Shown here: positions 17,703-25,893 of the stretch, piece by piece
Layout of the letters: every line of letters starts with the position of its first letter
Position numbering within the stretch: position 1 is the first letter of the stretch
NCBI RefSeq assembly: GCF_900110775.1
Contig: NZ_FOEP01000012.1
Location: forward strand, 53,906 to 117,905
Source of the DNA: Thalassovita taeanensis
GTDB lineage: Bacteria > Pseudomonadota > Alphaproteobacteria > Rhodobacterales > Rhodobacteraceae
Length of the DNA: 64,000 nt
Direction of reading: 5' to 3'
The notes under the pieces: model-generated
The model's database searches: none
Told to the model about the DNA's origin: nothing
Seen by the model: only the letters and a program-made list of their open reading frames with translations
Translations under genes and position numbers: made by a program

Positions 17703-19032
17703 CCATCTTTTCTATCAGACCCGCGCACGCCGCCCGATGCTGGCCGAGGCCAAGGGCGTCTATATGTGGGACGTCGACGGCACGCGCTATCTGGACGGAT
17801 CGTCCGGCGCAATGGTCAGCAACATCGGCCACTCCGACCCCCGCGTGATCGAAGCCATGCGGCGCCAGATGGATAAATCCACCTTCGGCTACCGGCTGCA
17901 CTTCGAATCGGAACCGGGCGAAAAACTGGCCGAAAAAGTCGCCAGCCTGTCGCCTGAGGGCATGGAGAAAGTGTTCTTCGTCTCTGGCGGGTCCGAGGCC
18001 GTTGAAAGCGCCATCAAGCTCGCGCGGCAATATGCGGTGACGGTCGGTCAGCCATCCCGCTGGAAGGTGATTTCGCGCAGCCCCAGCTATCACGGATCGA
18101 CCTTGGGCGCGCTTGCACTGACCGGCTATGCGCCGCTGACCGACCCGTTCCTGCCGATGATGCAGGCAATGCCGAAAATCCCCGCCCCCCGTGCCTATCT
18201 TGACGGGCTGGACCTGAACGATCCGGCCACTGGCCTGCACTATGCGGCCATGCTCGAGGCGAAAATCCTTGAGGAAGGCGCCGACAGCGTTCTGGCCTTC
18301 ATTCACGAACCTGTCGGGGGCGCCTCGACCGGCGCATTGGTGCCACCTGCGGGATACATGAAGGCCGTGCGCGATATCTGCGACCGCCACGGCGTGATCC
18401 TGATCCATGACGAGGTCATGTCGGGCGGTGGCCGGACCGGGAAATTCATGGGGGCCGAACATTGGGATGTCGCACCTGATATCATTGCGATCTCCAAAGG
18501 GTTCGGGGCGGGCTATACGCCCCTCGGTGCGATGATTGCCCACGAGCGTTTTGTCGAACCCGTTCTGGATGCGGGCGGGTTCATGCACGGCCATACCTAT
18601 GCCGGCAACCCGCTGGCCTGTGCCGCCGGTCTTGCCGTGCTTGATGTGGTCGAAACGGATGGCTTGATGCAGAACGCCGCACGGATTGGCGCTTTGCTGA
18701 AATCCCGGCTTCAGGATCTGATGCAGCGGTTCCCGTTCATCGGTGACGTGCGCGGCGAAGGGCTGCTTCTGGCGTTCGAACTGGTCTCGGACCGTCAGAC
18801 GATGACACCCTTGCCCAAAGCCCTGTCCGCCTATCTCGAACTGGTCGAACTGGCCTATGCTCAGGGGCTTATCATCTATTCGCGCCGCACGCGCGACGGG
18901 ATAGAGGGCGACCATTTCCTTGTCTGCCCGCCGATGATCGCAACCGAAGACCATGTCGAAGAGATCATCGACAAGCTCACCATTGCTCTGGATCAGTTCG
19001 CAGCCAAGGCCGGACCCGCGCTGGCGCGCTGA
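17689..19032 (+). CDS. Class III PLP-dependent aminotransferase
   Basis: A 447-residue omega-amino-acid/diamine-type aminotransferase. The start at 17689 follows a perfect AGGAGG and overlaps the ATPase gene. Seen are the N-terminal DVDGTRYLDGSSGAMVSNIGH, the PLP phosphate-binding FVSGGSEAVESAIKLARQY, the PLP-stacking Asp in ILIHDEVMSGGGRTG and the Schiff-base lysine in AISKGFGAGY. Class III enzymes remove terminal amino groups from polyamines, omega-amino acids or diamines to give aldehydes or keto acids. In this operon it is a plausible first or second step in using an imported amine. Exact substrate unknown. Confidence 0.92.
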   Translation: MTRNSHLFYQTRARRPMLAEAKGVYMWDVDGTRYLDGSSGAMVSNIGHSDPRVIEAMRRQMDKSTFGYRLHFESEPGEKLAEKVASLSPEGMEKVFFVSGGSEAVESAIKLARQYAVTVGQPSRWKVISRSPSYHGSTLGALALTGYAPLTDPFLPMMQAMPKIPAPRAYLDGLDLNDPATGLHYAAMLEAKILEEGADSVLAFIHEPVGGASTGALVPPAGYMKAVRDICDRHGVILIHDEVMSGGGRTGKFMGAEHWDVAPDIIAISKGFGAGYTPLGAMIAHERFVEPVLDAGGFMHGHTYAGNPLACAAGLAVLDVVETDGLMQNAARIGALLKSRLQDLMQRFPFIGDVRGEGLLLAFELVSDRQTMTPLPKALSAYLELVELAYAQGLIIYSRRTRDGIEGDHFLVCPPMIATEDHVEEIIDKLTIALDQFAAKAGPALAR

Positions 19033-19050
19033 GCGTAAGAAAGAAGAACC

Positions 19051-19977
19051 ATGTCAAAGATCATCATTTCCTGTGCCATCACGGGCTCGATCCACACGCC
19101 GTCAATGTCGCCGCACCTGCCCGTGACCGGGCCGCAGATTGCTGAACAGGCGATCGAGGCCGCTCAGGCCGGGGCCGCAATCCTGCACCTGCACGCCCGC
19201 GACCCGAACAACGGCAAACCCTCGTCCGAGGTCGAGGATTACATGGCGTTCCTTCCCACGATCAAGGCGGGTACCGATGCGATTGTGAACCTGACAACGG
19301 GCGGCAGCGCCGTCATGTCGATGGAACAACGTCTGGCGGGGCCGTTGGTGGCCAAACCGGAAATGTGCTCGCTGAACATGGGGACGATGAACTTTGCGCT
19401 CTATCCGATGTTGGGCAATCGCACCGAGTGGTTGCACGACTGGGAAGAGCCGTTCTTGCGCAACTCCGATGACCTCGTGTTCAAGAATACCCCGCGCGAT
19501 ATCACCGAGGTTCTAAGGCTGATGGGGCAGGAACGCGGCGCGAAGTTCGAGTTTGAATGCTACGATCTCGGGCATCTTTATATGCTGCGCCATTTCGTTG
19601 ATCGCGGCTTGATCGACGCGCCGATTTTCATCCAGTTCGTTATGGGCGTGCTGGGTGGGGTCGCCGCAGAACCCGAACACCTGACCCATCTGAAACGGAC
19701 TGCGGACAAGCTGTTCGGCGACAGCTATACCTTCTCGGTTCTGGCTGCCGGGCGTCACCAGATGGCGATGGCCGCCATGGGGGCGGGCATGGGCGGGCAT
19801 GTGCGCGTCGGGCTCGAGGACAACCTCTATATCGCCCGTGGACGGCTGGCACAGTCGAATGCGCAACAGGTCGAAAAGATACGTGGTATCGTCGAGGCAC
19901 TGGGCCGCGAGGTCGCGACACCCGACGAGGCGCGCGCGATGCTTGGCCTTAAGGGGCAGGCCGGAGTAGCGTTCTGA
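19051..19977 (+). CDS. Beta-keto acid cleavage enzyme (BKACE, DUF849)
   Basis: A 308-residue member of the family founded by 3-keto-5-aminohexanoate cleavage enzyme (Kce). The zinc-binding HLHARD motif near residue 47 and the YDLGHLYMLRHF segment match the TIM-barrel active site. BKACE enzymes condense a beta-keto acid with acetyl-CoA, yielding acetoacetate and a CoA ester two carbons shorter. The specificity varies widely across the family and is set by pocket residues I cannot assign. Placed between an aminotransferase and an acetyltransferase, it suggests that the pathway generates an amino-beta-keto acid. Confidence 0.9.
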   Translation: MSKIIISCAITGSIHTPSMSPHLPVTGPQIAEQAIEAAQAGAAILHLHARDPNNGKPSSEVEDYMAFLPTIKAGTDAIVNLTTGGSAVMSMEQRLAGPLVAKPEMCSLNMGTMNFALYPMLGNRTEWLHDWEEPFLRNSDDLVFKNTPRDITEVLRLMGQERGAKFEFECYDLGHLYMLRHFVDRGLIDAPIFIQFVMGVLGGVAAEPEHLTHLKRTADKLFGDSYTFSVLAAGRHQMAMAAMGAGMGGHVRVGLEDNLYIARGRLAQSNAQQVEKIRGIVEALGREVATPDEARAMLGLKGQAGVAF

Positions 19978-19979
19978 CC

Positions 19980-20462
19980 ATGACCCAGATTGAATTCAGA
20001 CAGGCCGAACTTGACGACGCGACCCGACTGAACGCGGCGTTGCGGCGTTTGTCCGAAACCATGGGCGATAGCCATCTGGCAAGCGGCACCGATCTGGCCC
20101 GCGCCGCCTTCGGTCCCGTGCCCGCGTTTTATGCCGTACTGGCCGAGGTCGACGGCGCCTTGGTCGGCGTGGCGGTCTATTCGCCGTTCTATTCCACCAT
20201 CCGGGCGGCGGCCGGTGCCTATGTCTCGGACCTTTGGGTGGATGACACAATGCGCGGTCAGGGGCTTGGGCCGCGCCTTTTGGCGGCGGTTCGGGACCGG
20301 GCAAAGGTGCAATGGGACGCGGGTTTCCTGCGGCTGGCGGTCTACGAGGACAATCCGCGCGCCGTGGCATTCTACACCAGACTCGGTTTTGCACCGATGC
20401 CAGGAGATATCTACATGACCCTTGAGGGCAAGGCGCTTGGCGCCGTGGGAGCACAGCAATGA
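19980..20462 (+). CDS. GNAT N-acetyltransferase
   Basis: A 160-residue single-domain GNAT protein. The acetyl-CoA binding signature VDDTMRGQGLGPRLL (motif A, Q/RxxGxG/A) and the C-terminal LAVYEDNPRAVAFYTRLGF (motif B) are intact. The likely acceptor is an amine of the neighbouring pathway, as in spermidine/diamine acetyltransferases, but sequence alone does not fix this. It starts two bases after the BKACE stop and overlaps the deacetylase gene by four bases (20459-20462). Confidence 0.88.
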   Translation: MTQIEFRQAELDDATRLNAALRRLSETMGDSHLASGTDLARAAFGPVPAFYAVLAEVDGALVGVAVYSPFYSTIRAAAGAYVSDLWVDDTMRGQGLGPRLLAAVRDRAKVQWDAGFLRLAVYEDNPRAVAFYTRLGFAPMPGDIYMTLEGKALGAVGAQQ

Positions 20463-21481
20463 AAGCCATTTTCGACGACCGTCAGTGGGCGCACGACCCC
20501 AAAAGCTTCATGGAAAACGGGCAGGCTTTGCCGAACCCCGAACAGCCCAAGCGGATCGAGGTGCTCAGCGCAGGGGCCAAGGCCGCAGGCTGTGATTTTC
20601 ACGCCCCACCCGATCACGGGATCGGACCAATCGCGGCGATCCATTCGCCCGAATACCTGACGTTCCTGTCGACGATCCACACAAGGTGGAGCCGGATGAA
20701 GGGCGCGTCAGACGAGGTGATCCCGAACATCCACCCGGACCGGCGCACTGCAAGCTATCCGCGCTCGGCCGCCGGTCAGGCAGGGTTCCATCAGGCCGAT
20801 ACCGCCTGTCCCATCGCCGCCGGAACATGGGAGGCGGCGTATTGGTCTGCGCAAACCGCGCTGGGCGGCGTTGACGCGATCCTCGCGGGTGCGCGCGCGG
20901 TCTATTCTCTGTGCCGCCCGCCGGGCCACCACGCCTTTGGCGATCTCGCAGGTGGGTTTTGCTTCCTCAACAACGCCGCCATCGCGGCAGAAGCGCTGCT
21001 GAAAGCCGGGCGCAGACCCGCGATTCTGGACATCGACGTGCATCACGGCAACGGTACACAAGGCATATTCTATGGTCGCCGCGATGTCCTGACAGTGTCG
21101 ATGCACGCCGACCCGATCCGGTTTTACCCGTTCTTCTGGGGCCACGCGGATGAACGCGGCGAGGGCGAAGGGCTGGGCTATAACCTGAACCTGCCAATGC
21201 CGCGCGGCACCACCGATGCCGAGTACCTCGAGGTGCTGAAATCCGCGCTTGGCCGTATCGAGATGTTCGGCGCCGATGTCGTGGTGGTGGCCCTCGGGCT
21301 GGACGGCCACGAGAACGACCCGTTTCAGGGTTTCAAGATCACGACCCCCGGCTTTGCCCGTATCGCGCAGGCGATTGCCGAAATGGGGCTGCCGTCGATC
21401 ATCGTTCAGGAAGGCGGATATCTCTCCGACGATCTTGGCGCGAACCTCACCAGCTTCCTGACGGGGTATCAGCCCAAATGA
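20459..21481 (+). CDS. HDAC-superfamily deacetylase (acetylpolyamine amidohydrolase-like)
   Basis: A 340-residue arginase/deacetylase-fold enzyme. The tandem catalytic histidines are in RPPGHHAFGD. The zinc-binding Asp/His are in DIDVHHGNGTQGIF, a further zinc Asp follows in the LGLDGHENDP region, and the transition-state tyrosine is in VQEGGYLSDD. Bacterial members remove acetyl groups from acetylated polyamines. Its gene overlaps both the acetyltransferase before it and the oxidoreductase after it, which is striking because the two activities oppose each other. A role in removing a temporary acetyl block is inferred. Confidence 0.91.
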   Translation: MKAIFDDRQWAHDPKSFMENGQALPNPEQPKRIEVLSAGAKAAGCDFHAPPDHGIGPIAAIHSPEYLTFLSTIHTRWSRMKGASDEVIPNIHPDRRTASYPRSAAGQAGFHQADTACPIAAGTWEAAYWSAQTALGGVDAILAGARAVYSLCRPPGHHAFGDLAGGFCFLNNAAIAAEALLKAGRRPAILDIDVHHGNGTQGIFYGRRDVLTVSMHADPIRFYPFFWGHADERGEGEGLGYNLNLPMPRGTTDAEYLEVLKSALGRIEMFGADVVVVALGLDGHENDPFQGFKITTPGFARIAQAIAEMGLPSIIVQEGGYLSDDLGANLTSFLTGYQPK

Positions 21482-22596
21482 CTGTGAAAAGGGATATATT
21501 GGTTATTGGCGGCGGCATTGCCGGGATTGGCGCGGCGGCTCGGATGTCCCCGGACGCCAAAGTGACAGTGTTGGAGGCCGAACCCGCCATCGGCCACCAC
21601 TCGACCGGACGGTCCGCCGCGATCTTCATCCGAAACTATGGTAACGCGGCCTTGCGGGCGCTGAATGCGGCGTCGGTCGGGGTGTTCATCGAACCCGACG
21701 GCATCGCCGACAGCAGCCTTCTGTCACCGCGCGGCGAGATGCTGATCGCGAACGAAAACGAACTGGGTGCGTTCGAGGCCTATCTTGAAGGGGGCGAAGG
21801 GCTTGAACGGCTGACCGCCGCGCAGGCGACCGAACTGGTCCCGATCTTGCGGCAGGACGCAATCGCCGGGGCGGCCATCGAATGGGATGCGCAAGATATC
21901 GACGTCGACCGGTTGCTTCAGGGATTTGCCAGAATGCTTCGGTCCCAGGGCGGCCAGATCGTGACAGACGCGCGCGTCACATCAATCACCCGCAAGGACG
22001 GCGGATGGTGCGTCACGACGAACAAGGAAGACTATTTCGCGCCGGTTCTGGTCAATGCGGCCGGCGCCTGGGGCGACCATATCGCGACGATGGCGGGGGT
22101 GGCCCCGGTCGGGTTGCGCGCGCTGCGCCGCTCAGCGGCCCTGATCCCGGCGCCGACCGGATACGACATCAATCGCTGGCCGCTGTTCGCCAGCGCGTCC
22201 GAGCAATGGTACGCAAAACCCGAAGCCGGGAAGCTGATGATCTCGCCCGCTGACGAGGACGAGGTCGAACCGCATGATGTCTGGGCCGATGATATGGTCC
22301 TTGCCGAAGGGCTTGACCGCTTTGAACAGGCCGTCACGATGCCCATCACCCGCGTCGAGCATTCATGGGCCGGTCTGCGCAGCTTTGTCGCCGACCGGAC
22401 GCCTGTCGTGGGGTTTGCCCCCGATGCCGACGGGTTTTTCTGGCTGGTGGGCCAAGGCGGTTACGGTATTCAAACGGCGCCTGCCTTGTCGCAACTGGCC
22501 GCTGATCTTTCTCTGGGGCGCAGATCGCCCTTGCCCGGCGCGGTTATCGACGCGCTTGGCGCCTCCAGACCATCACTCAACCCTCAAAGGAACTGA
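21478..22596 (+). CDS. FAD-dependent amine/amino acid oxidoreductase (DAO family)
   Basis: A 372-residue DAO-family flavoprotein. The Rossmann motif VIGGGIAGIGAAA is near residue 10. It is followed by the flavin-contact HHSTGRSAAIFIRNYG and the C-terminal FAD-binding FFWLVGQGGYGIQTAPALS. Members oxidise D-amino acids, glycine, sarcosine or secondary amines to imines, passing electrons to oxygen or a quinone. The downstream RidA would be suited to hydrolysing the imine. It overlaps the deacetylase gene (21478-21481). Confidence 0.9.
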   Translation: MTVKRDILVIGGGIAGIGAAARMSPDAKVTVLEAEPAIGHHSTGRSAAIFIRNYGNAALRALNAASVGVFIEPDGIADSSLLSPRGEMLIANENELGAFEAYLEGGEGLERLTAAQATELVPILRQDAIAGAAIEWDAQDIDVDRLLQGFARMLRSQGGQIVTDARVTSITRKDGGWCVTTNKEDYFAPVLVNAAGAWGDHIATMAGVAPVGLRALRRSAALIPAPTGYDINRWPLFASASEQWYAKPEAGKLMISPADEDEVEPHDVWADDMVLAEGLDRFEQAVTMPITRVEHSWAGLRSFVADRTPVVGFAPDADGFFWLVGQGGYGIQTAPALSQLAADLSLGRRSPLPGAVIDALGASRPSLNPQRN

Positions 22597-22599
22597 AAA

Positions 22600-22947
22600 A
22601 TGAGCAGTATCAAACGTATCGAACCGGGCGCCCGCATGAGCCAGGCCGTTGTCCACGGAGGCCTGATTTGGCTGGCCGGACAGGTTGGAACCGCCGGGGC
22701 GGATGTCACGACGCAAACCAAAGATGCGCTGGCACATGTTGATCGGCTTCTGGCCGAGGCGGGATCCGACAAGTCGAAGATCCTGCAAACGACCATCTGG
22801 ATGGCATCAATGTCGGATTTTGCCGAAATGAATGCGGTCTGGGATCAGTGGGTCGATCCAGCCAACCCACCAGCGCGCGCAACCGGCGAGGCCAAGCTCG
22901 CGACACCCGAATACAAGGTCGAAGTCATCGTGGTTGCCGCGGCCTGA
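22600..22947 (+). CDS. RidA family protein (short subgroup), last gene of the amine cluster
   Basis: A 115-residue YjgF/RidA protein with LIWLAGQVG, then LQTTIWMASMSDFAEMNAVWDQWV, and PPARATGEAKLATPEYKVEV. The last segment contains the Arg and Glu characteristic of imine-hydrolysing RidA. It is three bases after the FAD oxidoreductase stop. Its likely job is to hydrolyse an imine/enamine made by the oxidoreductase or the PLP aminotransferase (inference from context). Confidence 0.9.
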   Translation: MSSIKRIEPGARMSQAVVHGGLIWLAGQVGTAGADVTTQTKDALAHVDRLLAEAGSDKSKILQTTIWMASMSDFAEMNAVWDQWVDPANPPARATGEAKLATPEYKVEVIVVAAA

Positions 22948-22957
22948 TTTCGCAAAG

Positions 22958-22986
22958 GCGCAGGGCCGACGATGACGGCCCTGCGC
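22958..22986 (+). terminator. Stem-loop closing the amine-catabolic operon
   Basis: Perfect 11-bp arms GCGCAGGGCCG (22958-22968) and CGGCCCTGCGC (22976-22986) have a 7-base loop and lie ten bases after the RidA stop. No T-run follows, so it could be an mRNA 3'-end stabiliser or a weak terminator. Confidence 0.55.
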
Positions 22987-23085
22987 ATCGATGTCGTCGG
23001 CTTGCGGCACATCGGTTGGGGGCCAAGCATCTGCGGTGGCCGCCCGCCCCGGCTTTATGCCGCAGCACCGTCCTTCTTGCGTCGT

Positions 23086-23140
23086 GGGGGCGCTGCCCCC
23101 GTCGCCTGACGGCGACTCCCCCGGAGTATTTTTCTCAGAA
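23086..23140 (+). repeat. Dispersed G+C hairpin element (REP-like)
   Basis: Two adjacent hairpins, GGGGG-CGCTG-CCCCC (23086-23100) and GTCGCC-TGAC-GGCGAC (23101-23116), are followed by CCCCCGGAGTATTTTT. This combination of G/C hairpin and short A/T tail is widespread between genes in Rhodobacteraceae. A degenerate copy lies at 37372-37402. Confidence 0.6.
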
Positions 23141-23173
23141 AGAAACAGGAGGGCAGCGGCTGATTTGATCGGG

Positions 23174-23551
23174 TCAGGCGGGGGCGCGTTGTGGGGCGCC
23201 GGTGGCCATGTTGGTGCCGATATAGGGCTGTTGCGCCGCTTTCCACGCGGCAAAGCCGCCTTCCATATGGGCGATCTGGGTGATGCCTGCCTCGATCGCG
23301 GCGCGGCAGACCCGTTCGGACCGCACGCCAGAGCCGCAATGGAACACGATCCGCTTGTCGCTTTGGCCCGGCAGTTTGCCAGCCTTGAAAAACGACAACG
23401 GCATCAGCAGCGCGCCTTCGATATGTTCGAACATGTATTCCTGTGGGGTGCGCACGTCGATCAGGACGATTTCGTCGCGCGCAAAGGCATCAGCGGTTTC
23501 GGCGACGGTCCAGGTTTCGAATGTGGCGGTGCCGATGGTTTCGGTTTTCAT
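23174..23551 (-). CDS. Rhodanese-like domain protein
   Basis: A 125-residue single rhodanese domain without a signal peptide. It shows the N-terminal LIDVRTPQEYMFEHIEGALLMPL and the active-site loop FHCGSGVRS, whose Cys would accept a persulfide sulfur. Single-domain rhodaneses transfer sulfane sulfur to cyanide, thiols or carrier proteins. The active-site loop is intact, so it should be catalytic. It lies between the REP-like element and a LysR regulator, convergent with the amine operon, with no obvious functional link. Confidence 0.9.
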   Translation of the reverse strand: MKTETIGTATFETWTVAETADAFARDEIVLIDVRTPQEYMFEHIEGALLMPLSFFKAGKLPGQSDKRIVFHCGSGVRSERVCRAAIEAGITQIAHMEGGFAAWKAAQQPYIGTNMATGAPQRAPA

Positions 23552-23593
23552 GGGAGCTCTCTCTCTGGTCAGGGGCGCGTGGCGCGAGTGTCG

Positions 23594-24520
23594 TCATATA
23601 TCGTAACCGTGATGTAATGAGTTCAAAGCCTCTTTGCACCGGGTGGCCATGAATTCGGTGAAAAGTTGCACTTTCGGGTCGCGGAACCGGCGGCTGGGCG
23701 ACAGGCTGACCAGTTGCGTCGCCAGTGGCGGCGTCGCCGTGGCCACCGGGATCAGCGTGCCCGCGCGCAGGTGGTCCGCGACCTCGAACAGCGGTTTCAT
23801 CACGATCCCGGCCCCGTCCAGTGCCCAGCCGGTCAGCACATCGCCGTCGTCGGATTCAAACGGGCCGGTGATTTCGAACCGCTTCGGTCCCTGCGGCGTT
23901 TGCAGGGTCCACTGAAATTCGCGCGCGCCGGGGAACCGCAGGTTCAGGCAATCGTGCCCGTCCCGGATCAGCGCTGTGCCATCCACCGGCATCCCGCGTC
24001 GCGCGACATAGGCCGGGGCGGCACACAGCAGGCGCGGGCAGTCGGCGATCACCCGGATTTTCAGGTCACTGTCTGCCAGTGGGCCAAGGTGAAACGCCAG
24101 ATCCAACCCCTCGCCGGTCACATCAATGCTGCGGTCAGACAGGCGCAGGCGGATGTCGATCTCAGGATAGGCCGCCTTGAACGCGGGCACGGCGGGCGCG
24201 ATAAAGCGGCGGCCCACGCCCAGCGGTGCCGCCACAAACAGCGTGCCGCGCGGTGATTGGCTGACGTTCATCACCGCGGCTTCGGCCTGTTCGATCGCCT
24301 CAAGGATATGGCAGGCGCCATCGTAAAACAGCCGCCCGTGTTCCGTCGGGTTCAATGCCCGCGTGGTCCGATTGAACAAACGCACCCCAAGCCGCTTTTC
24401 CAGCTCGGCAATCCGTGCCGACGCCACCGCGGGCGAGGTCCGCTGATCGCGTGCCGCAGCACTCATGCTGCCCAATTCATAGACGCGCAGGAACATCCTC
24501 AGGGTGTTCACATAGGCCAT
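23594..24520 (-). CDS. LysR-family regulator divergent from puuD
   Basis: A 308-residue LysR protein starting at 24520 (MAYVNTLRMFLRVYELG). The further upstream ATG at 24598 would add 26 residues not typical for the family. The helix-turn-helix covers about residues 1-60, with ARDQRTSPAVASARIAELEKRLG as recognition part, followed by the effector domain of the CrgA/DmlR-like group (SPRGTLFVAAPLGVGRRFIAPAVPAF). It is divergent, with about 100 bp between starts, from the urate hydroxylase gene and is a candidate purine-responsive regulator. Confidence 0.88.
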   Translation of the reverse strand: MAYVNTLRMFLRVYELGSMSAAARDQRTSPAVASARIAELEKRLGVRLFNRTTRALNPTEHGRLFYDGACHILEAIEQAEAAVMNVSQSPRGTLFVAAPLGVGRRFIAPAVPAFKAAYPEIDIRLRLSDRSIDVTGEGLDLAFHLGPLADSDLKIRVIADCPRLLCAAPAYVARRGMPVDGTALIRDGHDCLNLRFPGAREFQWTLQTPQGPKRFEITGPFESDDGDVLTGWALDGAGIVMKPLFEVADHLRAGTLIPVATATPPLATQLVSLSPSRRFRDPKVQLFTEFMATRCKEALNSLHHGYDI

Positions 24521-24618
24521 TATCAACAATTCCTTGAAACTCTTGCCGCTATTTGAAGAGTTAACAAAGATGCAGCCCAACGGATAGCCTGCGTGCACCC
24601 ATCAACAGGAGTGACCCG

Positions 24619-25842
24619 ATGTACGATTGGACCGCGATAGGCGAATGGATCGAGTTCGCCGTCCGCTGGCTGCATGTGATCACCGCGATCGCCTGGATCG
24701 GGTCATCGTTCTATTTCATCGCGCTGGACCTTGGCCTGCACCGCGACCGCAACCTGGCTTCTGGCGCGGATGGCGAGGAATGGCAGGTGCACGGCGGTGG
24801 ATTTTATCACATCCAGAAATACCTGATCGCCCCCGATCAAATGCCCGGCGACCTGATCTGGTTCAAATGGGAAAGCTACTCCACCTGGCTCAGCGGCTTT
24901 GCCCTGCTGGCGCTGGTCTATTACCTTGGGGCTGAATTCTACCTTGTTGATCCCGCGGTGATGGAGCTGGCAAACTGGCAGGCGATCGTGATCTCGCTTG
25001 CTTCGCTGGGGTTTGGCTGGCTGGCCTATGACCTGATCTGCAAATCCAAATTCGGCGACAACAACACCCGGCTGATGCTGCTGCTTTACGTTATCCTTGT
25101 CGGCATGGCGTATTTCTATACCTCGGTCTTCTCTGGCCGCGCGGCTCTGCTGCACCTTGGCGCTTTCACCGCGACGATCATGTCCGCCAACGTGTTCTTC
25201 ATCATCATGCCGAACCAGCGCATTGTCGTGGCCGACCTGCAAGCGGGCCGGGTGCCCGACGCGAAATACGGCAAGATCGCCAAACAGCGCAGCACCCATA
25301 ACAACTATCTGACGCTGCCGGTCATCTTCATGATGCTGTCCAACCACTATCCGCTGGCCTTCGCCAGCGAGATGAACTGGCTGATTGCCTCGCTGATCTT
25401 CCTGATGGGGGTCACGATTCGGCACTATTTCAACACGCGCCACGCCCGCAAAGGCAACCCGATCTGGACATGGGCCGCCACCGCGCTGCTGTTTGTGCTG
25501 GTGATGTGGCTGTCCACCGCGCCGATGTTCCGCACTGACGAACCAGAAGAGGCCCGCGGTGCCGAACTGCGCTTCGCCCAGGCCGAAGGCTTTGCCGAGG
25601 TGCACGATATCGTGCTGGGCCGCTGCTCCATGTGCCACGCGGCCGAACCGGGCTGGGAGGGCATGCACTGGCCCCCCAAGGGCGTGCGGCTGGAAACCGA
25701 GGCGCAGATCGCCCGCCACGCCCGCCAGATTTACCTGCAAGCCGGGCTGACCCACGCCATGCCCCCCGCCAACCTGTCGTTTATCGAACCGGCCGAACGG
25801 GCGCAGATCGTGGCATGGTACCGCGCCGCGATGGCGGACTGA
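24619..25842 (+). CDS. puuD: Urate hydroxylase PuuD (membrane, cytochrome c-fused)
   Basis: A 407-residue protein. The N-terminal ~300 residues form the DUF989 membrane domain with eight or so hydrophobic helices and the conserved histidines in VRWLHVITAIAWIGSSFYF and SNHYPLAF. The C-terminal ~100 residues are a class I cytochrome c domain with CSMCH (Cys336, Cys339, His340). PuuD oxidises urate to 5-hydroxyisourate using the respiratory chain instead of making hydrogen peroxide. It is preceded by AGGAGTG. The downstream enzymes of ureide breakdown are not adjacent, though a carbamoylase/allantoate-amidohydrolase-family gene lies at 34640. Confidence 0.93.
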   Translation: MYDWTAIGEWIEFAVRWLHVITAIAWIGSSFYFIALDLGLHRDRNLASGADGEEWQVHGGGFYHIQKYLIAPDQMPGDLIWFKWESYSTWLSGFALLALVYYLGAEFYLVDPAVMELANWQAIVISLASLGFGWLAYDLICKSKFGDNNTRLMLLLYVILVGMAYFYTSVFSGRAALLHLGAFTATIMSANVFFIIMPNQRIVVADLQAGRVPDAKYGKIAKQRSTHNNYLTLPVIFMMLSNHYPLAFASEMNWLIASLIFLMGVTIRHYFNTRHARKGNPIWTWAATALLFVLVMWLSTAPMFRTDEPEEARGAELRFAQAEGFAEVHDIVLGRCSMCHAAEPGWEGMHWPPKGVRLETEAQIARHARQIYLQAGLTHAMPPANLSFIEPAERAQIVAWYRAAMAD

Positions 25843-25893
25843 GCACCGCAAATAGGGGTCGAAGCGCCACCGCTTTGCGGATAAGCAAGCCGG

